Assembly (NCBI RefSeq): GCF_028476545.1
Contig: NW_026731578.1
Location: 434,001-498,000 of the forward strand
Direction: 5' to 3'
Length of the DNA stretch: 64,000 nucleotides
From: Physella acuta
Taxonomy: Eukaryota; Mollusca; Gastropoda; Physidae
Shown: positions 1 through 13,000 of the stretch, piece by piece
How the letters are laid out: each line of letters begins with the position of its first letter
Numbering within the stretch: position 1 is the stretch's first letter
Translations under genes and position numbers: made by a program
Notes under the pieces: generated by a model
Databases searched by the model: none
What the model was told of the DNA's origin: nothing
The model's input: the letters and a program-made list of their open reading frames with translations, nothing else

Positions 1-1406
1 CAGTCCGACATATTCCCACGACAGTCCGACATATTCCCACGACAGTCCGACATATTCCCACGACAGTCCGACATATTCCCACGACAGTCCGACACATTCC
101 CCACTGACCACGACAGTCCGACATATTCCCACGACAGTCCGACATATTCCCACGACAGTCCGACACATTCCCACGACAGTCCGACATATTCCCACGACAG
201 TCCGACACATTCCCCACTGACCACGACAGTCCGACATATTCCCACGACAGTCCGACATATTCCCACGACAGTCCGACATATTCCCCACTGACCACGACAG
301 TCCGACATATTCCCACGACAGTCCGACACATTCCCCACTGACCACGACAGTCCGACACATTCCCCACTGACCACGACAGTCCGACATATTCCCCACTGAC
401 CACGACAGTCCGACATATTCCCACGACAGTCCGACATATTCCCACGACAGTCCGACATATTCCCACGACAGTCCGACATATTCCCCACTGACCACGACAG
501 TCCGACATATTCCCCACTGACCACGACAGTCCGACACATTCCCCACTGACCACGACAGTCCGACATATACCCCACTGACCACGACAGTCCGACATATTCC
601 CACGACAGTCCGACATATTCCCACGACAGTCCGACATATTCCCCACTGACCACGACAGTCCGATATATTCCCACGACAGTCCGACATATTCCCCACTGAC
701 CACGACAGTCCGACATATTCCCACGATAGTCCGACATATTCCCCACTGACCACGACAGTCCGACATATTCCCCACTGACCACGACAGTCCGACATATTCC
801 CACGACAGTCCGATATATTCCCCACTGACCACGACAGTCCGACATATTCCCCACTGACCACGACAGTCCGACATATTCCCACGACAGTCCGATATATTCC
901 CACGACAGTCCGATATATTCCCCACTGACCACGACAGTCCGACATATTCCCACGATAGTCCGACATATTCCCCACTGACCACGACAGTCCGACATATTCC
1001 CCACTGACCACGACAGTCCGACATATTCCCACGACAGTCCGATATATTCCCCACTGACCACGACAGTCCGACATATTCCCCACTGACCACGACAGTCCGA
1101 CATATTCCCACGACAGTCCGATATATTCCCCACTGACCACGACAGTCCGACATATTCCCCACTGACCACGACAGTCCGACATATTCCCACGACAGTCCGA
1201 TATATTCCCCACTGACCACGACAGTCCGACACATTCCCCACTGACCACGACAGTCCGACATATTCCCACGACAGTCCGATATATTCCCACGACAGTCCGA
1301 CATATTCCCCACTGACCACGACAGTCCGACATATTCCCCACTGACCACGACAGTCCGACATATTCCCACGACAGTCCGATATATTCCCCACTGACCACGA
1401 CAGTCC
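1..1406. repeat. Minisatellite array, mixed ~20/28-bp units
   Basis: The core CGACAGTCCGACATATTCC is repeated throughout, with or without an extra 8-bp CCACTGAC block, so short and long units alternate irregularly. Minor variants (ACAT, ATAT or ACAC in the middle) mark unit subtypes. The array starts before the window edge and ends abruptly at CAGTCC, where unique sequence begins. No coding potential is seen. Confidence 0.95.
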
Positions 1407-2254
1407 TTCCCTCCCCCTCCACCGTACACTCACTACGACCCACGCTGACCCAGGAAGTGCAATGACCTGAAGATTCAGCCATTCCCGGCACGAACCTTAC
1501 GGACTGGCCAATCTTAACGGCCATCTCATCTCTTCATAGGCCGGATCAAGGGAGACAATGTATAAATAAAGTCCGATAACTCCCCGAGAAATAATGAATG
1601 AGTGGCTCAAGCGTCCCCCCAACAATTGACGGGTTTCTTGTGTTCTGCTAGTGCATGACGGTCAGGGGGGCGTGTTGGATTCGTCTGTCAACCTTCATAC
1701 ACATGACAGATCACGCTCCTAAGATGACGTCATCGACTCGGATGTAAATCACACAATATTTAAGGGCCTAATTAAACACGAGAATGGGGGCCGTTGGCGA
1801 ATGAGGTCACGCGATTTGAAGAGCAGTTGTCTCCCGTTTCCCGAGTGGTTACGTCACACGACGCCAGAGCTTCTGGCTCAGCTCAAATTGAGTTACATAC
1901 CCCCCACCCCACCCCACCCATACCCCCGCCCCCACCCATACCCCCCTCCCCACCCATACCCCCTCACTATAAAAACAAAGTCTCAGTAAGTCTGGATCAT
2001 TTATTTTGTTGACGTTTCTGAATCCAAGAAAAAAGGCGTAGCGTTCTTGGTTACTGGGACATTGCTAATGTTTACGTCAAACATCGCTACCTACTTTCGT
2101 GTGGGGCTACAGAAAACATTACCAGCGTATTAAAACAACTCACGCTGTCTACTTGTGAGAGAATTCTCAGGTTTTTCACAATGGCATTCATCATAGCCCT
2201 GAAGTTGGTTTACGGTCAACAGCGAAATGAGTGTTATATAAGTAGATCGCACTC
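1407..2254. other. Spacer without a recognised gene
   Basis: Unique-looking sequence between two arrays. It holds a C-rich patch near 1900-1965 made of CCCATACCCC-like units and nothing else I can name. Short open frames here encode proline-rich low complexity and have no gene support. Confidence 0.5.
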
Positions 2255-5200
2255 TGTACCAGATGAGTGTTGTACCAGTTGAGTGTTGTACCACATACGT
2301 TTTGTACCAGATTATTGTTGTACCAGTTGAGTGTTGTACCAGTTGAGTCTTGTACCAGATGAGTGTTGTACCAGTTGAGTGTTGTACCAGATGATTGTTG
2401 TACCAGTTGAGTGTTGTACCAGTTGAGTGTTGTACCAGTTGAGTGTTGTACCAGTTGAGTGTTGTACAAGTTGAGTGTTGTACCAGATGAGTGTTGTACC
2501 AGATGAGTGTTGTACCAGATGAGTGTTGTACCAGTTGAGTGTTGTACCGCATTGTGTTGTACCAAATGAGTGTTGTACCAGATGAGTGTTGTACCGCATT
2601 GTGTTGTACCAGATGAGTGTTGTACCAGATGAGTGTTGTACCAGTTGAATGTTGTACCTGATTGTGTTGTACCACATTGTGTTGTACCAGATTATGTTGT
2701 ACCACATTGTGTTGTACCAGATTATGTTGTACCAGATTGTGTTGTACCAGATGAGTGTTGTACCAGTTGAGTGTTGTACCAGTTGAATGTTGTACCTGAT
2801 GAGTGTTGTACCAGTTGAGTGTTGTACCAGTTGAATGTTGTACCTGATGAGTGTTGTACCAGTTGAGTGTTGTACCAGTTGAATGTTGTACCTGATTGTG
2901 TTGTACCAATTGAGTGTTGTACCAGTTGAGTGTTGTACCAGATGAGTGTTGTACCAGTTGAGTGTTGTACCAGTTGAATGTTGTACCAGATGAGTGTTGT
3001 ACCAGATGAGTGTGTGTTGTACCTGATTGTGTTGTACCAATTGAGTGTTGTACCAGATGAGTGTTGTACCAGTTGAGTGTTGTACCAGTTGAGTGTTGTA
3101 ACAGTTGAATGTTGTACCAGATGAGTGTTGTACCAGATGAGTGTTGTACCAGATGAGTGTTGTACCACATTGTGTTGTACCAGATTATGTTGTACCACAT
3201 TGTGTTGTACCAGATTGTATTGTACCAGATTATGTTGTACCACATTGTGTTGTACCAGATTGTATTGTACCAGATTATGTTGTACCACATTGTGTTGTAC
3301 CAGATTGTATTGTACCAGATGAGTGTTGTACCAGATTGTGTTGTACCAGATGAATGTTGTACCAGTTGTGTGTTGTACCAGATTGTGTTGTACCAGATGA
3401 GTGTTGTACCAGATGAGTGTTGTACCAGATTGTGTTGTACCAGATGAGTGTTGTACCTGATTGTGTTGTACCAGATTTTCTTGTACCAGTTGAGTGTTGT
3501 ACCAGTTGAGTGTTGTACCAGATGAGTATTGTACCAGATGAGTGTTGTACCAGATGAGTGTTGTACCAGTTGAGTGTTGTACCAGATGAGTGTTGTACCA
3601 GATGAGTGTTGTACCAGATGAGTGTGTGTTGTACCTGATTGTGTTGTACCAGATGAGTGTTAGACCAGATTATGTTGTACCAGATGAGTGTTGTACCAAA
3701 TGAGTGTTGTACCAGATTGTGTTGTACCAGTTGAGTGTTGTACCAGATGAGTGTTGTACCAGTTGAGTGTTGTACCAGATGAGTGTTGTACCAGATGAGT
3801 GTTGTACCAGATTGTATTGTACCAGATTGTGTTGTACCAGATTGTGTTGTACCAGATGAGTGTTGTACCAGATGAGTGTTGTACCAGATGAGTGTTGTAC
3901 CAGATTGTATTGTACCAGATTGTGTTGTACCAGATTGTGTTGTACCAGATGAATGTTGTACCAGATGAGTGTTGTACCAGATTTTGTTGTACCAGATTTT
4001 GTTGTACCTGATTGTGTTGTACCAGATTTTCTTGTACCAGTTGAGTGTTGTACCAGATGAATGTTGTACCAGATTGTGTTGTACCAGATGAATGTTGTAC
4101 CAGATGAGTGTTGTACCAGATTTTGTTGTACCAGATTTTGTTGTACCTGATTGTGTTGTACCAGATTTTCGTGTACCAGTTGAGTGTTGTACCAGATGAA
4201 TGTTCTACCAGATGAGTGTTGTACCAGATGAATGTTGTTACAGATGAGTGTTGTACCAGATGAGTGTTGTACCAGATGAGTGTTGTACCAGATTGTGTTG
4301 TACCAGATTGTGTTGTACCAGATTGTGTTGTACCAGATGAATGTTGTACCAGATGAGTGTTGTACCAGATTTTGTTGTACCAGATTTTGTTGTACCTGAT
4401 TGTGTTGTACCAGATTTTCTTGTACCAGTTGAGTGTTGTACCAGATGAATGTTGTACCAGATGAGTGTTGTACCAGATGAATGTTGTACCAGATGAGTGT
4501 TGTACCAGATGAGTGTTGTACCAGATGAGTGTTGTACCAGATTGTGTTGTACCAGATTGTGTTGTACCAGATTGTGTTGTACCAGATGAATGTTGTACCA
4601 GATGAGTGTTGTACCAGATTTTGTTGTACCAGATTTTGTTGTACCTGATTGTGTTGTACCAGATTTTCTTGTACCAGTTGAGTGTTGTACCAGATGAATG
4701 TTGTACCAGATGAGTGTTGTACCAGATGAATGTTGTACCAGATGAGTGTTGTACCAGATGAGTGTTGTACCAGATGAGTGTTGTACCAGATTGTGTTGTA
4801 TCAGATTGTGTTGTACCAGATTGTGTTGTACCAGATGAATGTTGTACCAGATGAGTGTTGTACCAAATGAGTGTTGTACCAGATTGTGTTGTACCAGATT
4901 GTGTTGTACCAGTTGAGTGTTGTACCAGATGAGTGTTGTACCAGTTGAGTAATGTACCCGATTGTGTTGTACCAGATGAATGTTGTACCAGATGAGTGTT
5001 GTACCAGATTTTGTTGTACCAGATTTTGTTGTACCTGATTGTGTTGTACCAGATTTTCTTGTACCAGTTGAGTGTTGTACCAGATGAATGTTGTACCAGA
5101 TTGTGTTGTACCAGATGAATGTTGTACCAGATGAGTGTTGTACCAGATTTTGTTGTACCAGATTTTGTTGTACCTGATTGTGTTGTACCAGATTTTCTTG

Positions 5201-6184
5201 TACCAGTTGAGTGTTGTACCAGATGAATGTTGTACCAGATGAGTGTTGTACCAGATGAGTGTTGTACCAGTTGAGTGTTGTACCAGATTGTGTTGTACCA
5301 GATTGTGTTGTACCAGATGAATGTTGTACCAGATGAGTGTTGTACCAGATTTTGTTGTACCAGATTTTGTTGTACCTGATTGTTGTACCAGATTTTCTTG
5401 TACCAGATGAATGTTGTACCAGATGAGTGTTGTACCAAATGAGTGTTGTACCAGATTGTGTTGTACCAGATTGTGTTGTACCAGTTGAGTGTTGTACCAG
5501 ATGAGTGTTGTACCAGTTGAGTGTTGTACCAGATTGTGTTGTACCAGATGAATGTTGTACCAGATGAGTGTTGTACCAGATTTTGTTGTACCAGATTTTG
5601 TTGTACCTGATTGTGTTGTACCAGATTTTCTTGTACCAGTTGAGTGTTGTACCAGATGAATGTTGTACCAGATTGTGTTGTACCAGATGAATGTTGTACC
5701 AGATGAGTGTTGTACCAGATTTTGTTGTACCAGATTTTGTTGTACCTGATTGTGTTGTACCAGATTTTCTTGTACCAGTTGAGTGTTGTACCAGATGAAT
5801 GTTGTACCAGATGAGTGTTGTACCAGATGAGTGTTGTACCAGTTGAGTGTTGTACCAGATTGTGTTGTACCAGATTGTGTTGTACCAGATGAATGTTGTA
5901 CCAGATGAGTGTTGTACCAGATTTTGTTGTACCAGATTTTGTTGTACCTGATTGTGTTGTACCAGATTTTCTTGTACCAGTTGAGTGTTGTACCAGATGA
6001 ATGTTGTACCAGGTGAGTGTTGTACCAGATGAATGTTGTACCAGATGAGTGTTGTACCAGATGAGTGTTGTACCAGATGAGTGTTGTACCAGATGAGTGT
6101 TGTACCAGATTGTGTTGTACCAGATTGTGTTGTACCAGATTGTGTTGTACCAGATGAATGTTGTACCAGATGAGTGTTGTACCA
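2255..6184. repeat. 3.9-kb minisatellite of 15/16-bp units with higher-order structure
   Basis: The basic unit is TTGTACCAGATGAGTG (16 bp), alternating with 15-bp variants such as TTGTACCAGATTGTG and TTGTACCAGATTTTG. From about 3.95 kb a higher-order block recurs: two TTTTG units, one TACCTGATT unit, then a GATTTTCTTG unit. It is seen near 4023, 4161, 4411, 4661, 5052, 5188, 5625, 5760 and 5963. The complement has no stop in any frame of the common units, so minus-strand open frames up to 846 codons appear. They read as monotonous repeats and are not evidence of a gene. Confidence 0.95.
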
Positions 6185-7371
6185 TATAGATTCTGTACAA
6201 CTTACTAGCTGTACCAGATAAGTACAGCAGTGAACAGTCAAGTATTCAGGTCATGAAATATGTTTTGACCAAATTTAGCCCCCATGGAGTAGTTTTTTTA
6301 GGGTCACGCTCTTCTCTTCCAACCCCCCCCCCCCCCCACCCCACCCTTCCACCCTCCAGTAAACGAGTTCAGTATTTTCTTAGCGTCTAGCTGGATCAGA
6401 CTCCGTAAGGTCTGTGTTAGCTTTAAGAAAATTAATATTGAGTTTTTCGACCTGCATGATTTTTTTATGTGACCGTCAATTTTGGTCTACTTCATCTAGT
6501 TCTATAATATTTTTTTTAAATTTGTGTTACCGTCAATTTTGGTCTACTCCATCTAGTTCGATGAATTTTTTTTTAAATTTGTGTTACCGTCAATCCTAGT
6601 CTACTTCATCTGGTTCGATGTTGTTTATTTTTGTTGTTTATTTTTGTTGTTTTTGTGTGTGATTGTCAATTCTGGTCGAATGTATGTTAACAAGAAAAAC
6701 AATGGAGAAATAGAGCCAGACACCAGTCCAAGATTATCAAATGGGTTAGCCGTACACCAGGCATGGTAATAAACTGACAAGATCCACGCATTTCTTGAGT
6801 AGCTTGGCCAGTGGTATGAACCTACCGTCTGATGTGGCCAATTGAAAACTTGGCCACCAAACGCTGCAGCAGTGAGTGGCGTCGTTTTGGTGCCGCCAAT
6901 AAGCTGCATTAGTGGCGTCTGCTAGACAAACAATAGCCGGCCCGGGGGGGGGGGGGTGTAGGGTGGGGGCTCGTGTGATGGAGAAATAATTTTGTTTCTT
7001 GACCTAAAAAAGGGTGGCGATGGATGAGACAAAGGGGGTGGCCAGGACAGATAAGCCGCCATGCTGCCAGATAATTCCCCTTAGGAAATCAATCGGTCCG
7101 GTTCTTCGGTGAAATTTTTCGGTACAATTTTTTTAAAATTCATTTTTCAACTGAAGTGTGCGGTCATATGACTGTACAAGAAGAAATGATTTCGTTAATC
7201 CTTTTATTTTCTAATTTCTCCAAAAAATGGCCGCAATATTTTCAAAGGTTCACCATGTGCACACTAGTGATTGAGAGGGGGGGTGACAGTAACTGATTCC
7301 TCACGTGACTTGCACGTCAAATTGTTTAGGTGGCGCGCAGAGAAAATATTTTTAGTTCATCAAAACAAATG

Positions 7372-7376
<5 letters not shown>
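6185..7376. other. Non-coding stretch with a small repeat and homopolymer runs
   Basis: Apart from poly-C and poly-G runs (about 6325-6340 and 6945-6957), the only structure is a four-copy, roughly 60-bp imperfect repeat at 6468-6677. Each copy contains CCGTCAAT followed by a (T)n stretch. No gene is recognised. Confidence 0.55.

Positions 7377-7459
<83 letters not shown>
7377..7459. repeat. (AT)n microsatellite
   Basis: About 80 bp of uninterrupted AT dinucleotides. Confidence 0.97.
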
Positions 7460-7461
<2 letters not shown>

Positions 7462-7895
7462 GAAAGTATAATGAAAGAATGTGTTTCTGTTTTTCATCTT
7501 TTTTACATTACTACACCATTGACTACCCAGAGGTTGTTAGGTAAAGATCTAGAATTTCTGGCATTAAAAATTGTAATATCAAACATGCGGCTATCTTAAC
7601 ACCTGGGGTCCTCAGACTGAACGTAGGTCACTGGGGAACTGCTTCAATCAACGGTCAAACTGTACCAGGTGCTCCCCCATGGTGCCTACATTCGTGTTAA
7701 AGTACGCCCTACAATGGGGATTCGGCTTAACGTCCCTGCGGTAATGTAACCGGTGGCCCAAAAAATCGTCCCACAACGCCCCAGACACCGGTGCCATGGC
7801 CCGACGCCCCTGACACTGGTGCCATGGCCTGAGTGATGTTTGATCTCGCCATTGTGAGGTGTGATCAACGCACACTCAAGGTCATCCAGCACATC

Positions 7896-8399
7896 ATGGG
7901 GCGTATGGGCGGTAAGATGGACAAACCCACGCCTCTGGGGCGTATGGGCGGTAAGATGGACAAACCTACGCCTCTGGGGCGTATGGGCGGTAAGATGGAC
8001 AAACCTACGCCTCTGGGTCGTGTGGGCGGTAAGATGGACAAACCTACGCCTCTGGGTCGTGTGGGCGGTAAGATGGACAAACCTACGCCTCTGGGGCGTA
8101 TGGGCGGTAAGATGGACAAACCTACGCCTCTGGGTCGTGTGGGCGGTAAGATGGACAAACCTACGCCTCTGGGTCGTGTGGGCGGTAAGATGGACAAACC
8201 CACGCCTCTGGGGCGTATGGGCGGTAAGATGGACAAACCCACGCCTCTGGGGCGTATGGGCGGTAAGATGGTCAAACCCACGCCTCTGGGGCGTATGGGC
8301 GGTAAGATGGACAAACCTACGCCTCTGGGGCGTATGGGCGGTAAGATGGACAAACCTACGCCTCTGGGGCGTATGGGCGGTAAGATGGACAAACCCACG
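7896..8399. repeat. 39-bp minisatellite, about 13 copies
   Basis: Very homogeneous 39-bp units built around GGGCGTATGGGCGGTAAGAT. Because 39 is a multiple of three and the unit lacks stops, several frames stay open on both strands. One plus frame gives a 13-residue repeat containing MGGKMDKPTPLGR. There is no start context, splice signal or domain to make it a gene. Each unit carries a GCGGTAAGA string that resembles a 5' splice site. Confidence 0.95.
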
Positions 8400-8775
8400 T
8401 CATAACAACTACCATCTACGACATATGAACTTATTAATCCTAATCAACCAAACATTATATATTTGGTATTTAGGGATAGCTGATGGCGCAAACTGAACCC
8501 GCGAAGTATTTTTTAACGGCATCTTCACAAAAATTGAGGACAGCAGTCTTAGAAAATAACTTCAGCGCATGCATTATTTTGTAGTTGAACACGCATATTG
8601 CATTAATTTTTTATGACGCGCGGCGGGTCAACTAGTTCTAGACTTAAAAAGAAAAAATTGACCACATATCTCATCCTAGTTTTATGTCTTGCAAGTTCAA
8701 ACTTCTGATAAATGAAAGTTTATTACAAGACAAGAGCCGAATATCCTGTATAAAGATTCAACCAGTTTATAGCTT

Positions 8776-9416
8776 GTCCCTATAGTTCACCAGCCCCCCC
8801 CCCCCCCAAAACCTGTTTGTCCCCATCAGCCCCCCCCCCCAGCCTGTTTGTCCCTATAGTTCACCAGCCCCCCCCCAACCTGTTTGCCCCCATCAGCCCC
8901 CCCCAGCCTGTTTGTCCCTATAGTTCACCAGCCCCCCCCCCCCAAACCTGTTTGTCCCCATCAGCCCCCCCCCAGCCTGTTTGTCCCTATAGTTCACCAG
9001 CCCCCCCCCCCAACCTGTTTGCCCCCATCAGCCCCCCCCCCAGCCTGTTTGTCCCTATAGTTCACCAGCCCCCCCCCCACCAGCCTGTTTGTCCCTAAAG
9101 TTCACCAGCCCCCCCCCCCAACCTGTTTGTCCCCATCAGCCCCCCCCCCGCCTGTTTGTCCCTATAGTTCACCAGCCCCCCCCCACCTGTTTGTCCCCAT
9201 CAGCCCCCCCCCCCCCCCAAGCCTGTTTGTCGCCATCATTCACCAGCCCCCCCCCCCAGCCTGTTTGTCCCTATAGTTCACCAGCCCCCCACCTGTTTGT
9301 CCCCATCAGCCCCCCCCCCCAAGCCTGTTTGTCGCCATCATTCACCAGCCCCCCCCCCCCCAGCCTGTTTGTCCCCATAGTTCACGAGCCTGTCCCTATA
9401 GTTCACCCCCCCCCCT
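8776..9416. repeat. C-rich minisatellite with poly-C tracts
   Basis: Alternating units contain CCTGTTTGTCC, then either CTATAGTTCACCAG or CCATCAG, then a run of 7-17 C. The variable C runs look like slippage. Open plus frames are proline-rich low complexity. Confidence 0.93.
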
Positions 9417-10059
9417 TTAAATTCAGCGCTCAGCACGCTAGAGCGCAATCAGCGGTAAAGTTCCAAGGTGAAGGTCGGGTCAAGAGGTCCGCCATGATTG
9501 AATCTCCCCGGTCTCCCTGTACGTCGGTGAGGGGTGGCTGCCGGTCCTGACGTCACACTAAGCCACAACACGATCCTCTACACAGACACGGACCAGGGGA
9601 CACGACTCGGGGAACACTAATCCCCTTAGCGGCACGATTCAAGGAAACCATCGTTAAAACGCCATGAAGTTTTCTTATCTCCCCTCATGATGGCGAGATA
9701 ATGGAGTGATCTCCCCTTAACATCCGTGACTGGTTCTGGGGTTTAGCTCGGGTGTTAAATGTTGGGTCGGCAAGCGGATTTTGGGAACAGACGGATGTTA
9801 AATAATAGAACAACTTCTTGTAGCTTGTGTAATGCATTGTGGGATTTCTAACACAACTCTTCACAAAAGAGTATGGATTGTAAAACAAGATTTTAGCAAC
9901 AAAAATCACGGATTCTGAAAATAGGCTGGGTTTTTTTTTATTATAGAATATCTAAGATACCTGTTTTTTTTTTTTTTAAATGTAATGTAAAAATAGTAAA
10001 ATAAAAAAATAACAGTGAACTAAATGTGTGTGAATGTGTTCTAGAAATCCCCATCAACA
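9417..10059. other. Spacer without a recognised gene
   Basis: Unique sequence between two arrays, ending in a poly-T/AT-rich stretch near 9960-10020. No gene, tRNA or transposon end is recognised. Confidence 0.45.
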
Positions 10060-13000
10060 GTTGGTTGTGTTGAGAGATGTATTGATGTTGGTAACTTGGT
10101 CTCTCGTAAGGTTTGAGTTGGTTGTGTTGAGAGATGTATTGATGTTGGTAACTTGACACTAGTCTCTCGTAAGGTTTGAGTTGGTTGTGTTGAGAGATGT
10201 ATTGATGTTGGTAACTTGACACTAGTCTCTAGTAAGGTTTGAGTTGGTTGTGTTGAGAGATGTATTGATGTTGGTAACTTGACACTAGTCTCTCGTAAGG
10301 TTTGAGTTGGTTGTGTTGAGAGATGTATTGATGTTGGTAACTTGACACTAGTCTCTAGTAAGGTTTGAGTTGGTTGTGTTGAGAGATGTATTGATGTTGG
10401 TAACTTGACACTAGTCTCTCGTAAGGTTTGAGTTGGTTGTGTTGAGAGATGTATTGATGTTGGTAACTTGACACTAGTCTCTCGTAAGGTTTGAGTTGGT
10501 TGTGTTGAGAGATGTATTGATGTTGGTAACTTGACACTAGTCTCTCGTAAGGTTTGAGTTGGTTGTGTTGAGAGATGTATTGATGTTGGTAACTTGACAC
10601 TAGTCTCTAGTAAGGTTTAAGTTGGTTGTGTTGAGAGATGTATTGATGTTGGTAACTTGACACTAGTCTCTCGTAAGGTTTGAGTTGGTTGTGTTGAGAG
10701 ATGTATTGATGTTGGTAACTTGACACTAGTCTCTCGTAAGGTTTGAGTTGGTTGTGTTGAGAGATGTACTGATGTTGGTAACTTGACACTAGTCTCTCAT
10801 AAGGTTTAAGTAAGTTGGTTGTGTTGAGAGATGTATTGATGTTGGTAACTTGACACTAGTCTCTAGTAAGGTTTAAGTTGGTTGTGTTGAGAGATGTATT
10901 GATGTTGGTAACTTGACACTAGTCTCTAGTAAGGTTTGAGTTGGTTGTGTTGAGAGATGTATTGATGTTGGTAACTTGGTCTCTCGTAAGGTTTGAGTTG
11001 GTTGTGTTGAGAGATGTATTGATGTTGGTAACTTGACACTAGTCTCTCGTAAGGTTTGATTTGGTTGTGTTGAGAGATGTATTGATGTTGGTAACTTGAC
11101 ACTAGTCTCTCGTAAGGTTTGAGTTGGTTGTGTTGAGAGATGTATTGATGTTGGTAACTTGGTCTCTCGTAAGGTTTGAGTTGGTTGTGTTGAGAGATGT
11201 ATTGATGTTGGTAACTTGACACTAGTCTCTAGTAAGGTTTAAGTTGGTTGTGTTGAGAGATGTATTGATGTTGGTAACTTGACACTAGTCTCTCGTAAGG
11301 TTTGAGTTGGTTGTGTTGAGAGATGTATTGCTGTTGGTAACTTGACACTAGTCTCTAGTAAGGTTTAAGTTGGTTGTGTTGAGAGATGTATTGATGTTGG
11401 TAACTTGGTCTCTCGTAAGGTTTGAGTTGGTTGTGTGAGAGATGTATTGATGTTGGTAACTTGACACTAGTCTCTAGTAAGGTTTAAGTTGGTTGTGTTG
11501 AGAGATGTATTGATGTTGGTAACTTGACACTAGTCTCTAGTAAGGTTTGAGTTGGTTGTGTTGAGAGATGTATTGATGTTGGTAACTTGACACTAGTCTC
11601 TCGTAAGGTTTGAGTTGGTTGTGTTGAGAGATGTATTGATGTTGGTAACTTGACACTAGTCTCTAGTAAGGTTTAAGTTGGTTGTGTTGAGAGATGTATT
11701 GATGTTGGTAACTTGACACTAGTCTCTCGTAAGGTTTGAGTTGGTTGTGTTGAGAGATGTATTGATGTTGGTAACTTGACACTAGTCTCTCGTAAGGTTT
11801 GAGTTGGTTGTGTTGAGAGATGTATTGATGTTGGTAACTTGACACTAGTCTCTCGTAAGGTTTGAGTTGGTTGTGTTGAGAGATGTATTGATGTTGGTAA
11901 CTTGACACTAGTCTCTCGTAAGGTTTGAGTTGGTTGTGTTGAGAGATGTACTGATGTTGGTAACTTGACACTAGTCTCTCATAAGGTTTAAGTAAGTTGG
12001 TTGTGTTGAGAGATGTATTGATGATGGTAACTTGGTCTCTCGTAAGGTTTGAGTTGGTTGTGTTGAGAGATGTATTGATGTTGGTAACTTGACACTAGTC
12101 TCTCGTAAGGTTTGAGTTGGTTGTGTTGAGAGATGTATTGATGTTGGTAACTTGGTCTCTCGTAAGGTGTGAGTTGGTTGTGTTGAGAGATGTATTGATG
12201 TTGGTAACTTGGTCTCTCGTAAGGTTTGAGTTGGTTGTGTTGAGAGATGTATTGATGTTGGTAACTTGGTCTCTCGTAAGGTTTGAGTTGGTTGTGTTGA
12301 GAGATGTATTGATGTTGGTAACTTGACACTAGTCTCTAGTAAGGTTTAAGTTGGTTGTGTTGAGAGATGTATTGATGTTGGTAACTTGACACTAGTCTCT
12401 CGTAAGGTTTGAGTTGGTTGTGTTGAGAGATGTATTGCTGTTGGTAACTTGACACTAGTCTCTAGTAAGGTTTAAGTTGGTTGTGTTGAGAGATGTATTG
12501 ATGTTGGTAACTTGGTCTCTCGTAAGGTTTGAGTTGGTTGTGTGAGAGATGTATTGATGTTGGTAACTTGACACTAGTCTCTAGTAAGGTTTAAGTTGGT
12601 TGTGTTGAGAGATGTATTGATGTTGGTAACTTGACACTAGTCTCTAGTAAGGTTTGAGTTGGTTGTGTTGAGAGATGTATTGATGTTGGTAACTTGACAC
12701 TAGTCTCTCGTAAGGTTTGAGTTGGTTGTGTTGAGAGATGTATTGATGTTGGTAACTTGACACTAGTCTCTCGTAAGGTTTAAGTTGGTTGTGTTGAGAG
12801 ATGTATTGATGTTGGTAACTTGACACTAGTCTCTCGTAAGGTTTGAGTTGGTTGTGTTGAGAGATGTATTGATGTTGGTAACTTGACACTAGTCTCTAGT
12901 AAGGTTTAAGTTGGTTGTGTTGAGAGATGTATTGATGTTGGTAACTTGACACTAGTCTCTCGTAAGGTTTGAGTTGGTTGTGTTGAGAGATGTATTGATG

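Noticed and set aside
2130-6241. Minus-strand open frames up to 846 codons
   Set aside because: They translate the stop-free 15/16-bp repeat in several frames and have no unique sequence, domain or splice context.
7833-8405. 190-codon repeat protein with a unique N-terminus
   Set aside because: Three frames are open over the same array and the unique part is too short to support a gene.
8817-9550. Proline-rich protein
   Set aside because: It derives from poly-C runs whose lengths vary between units, so any frame is fortuitous.
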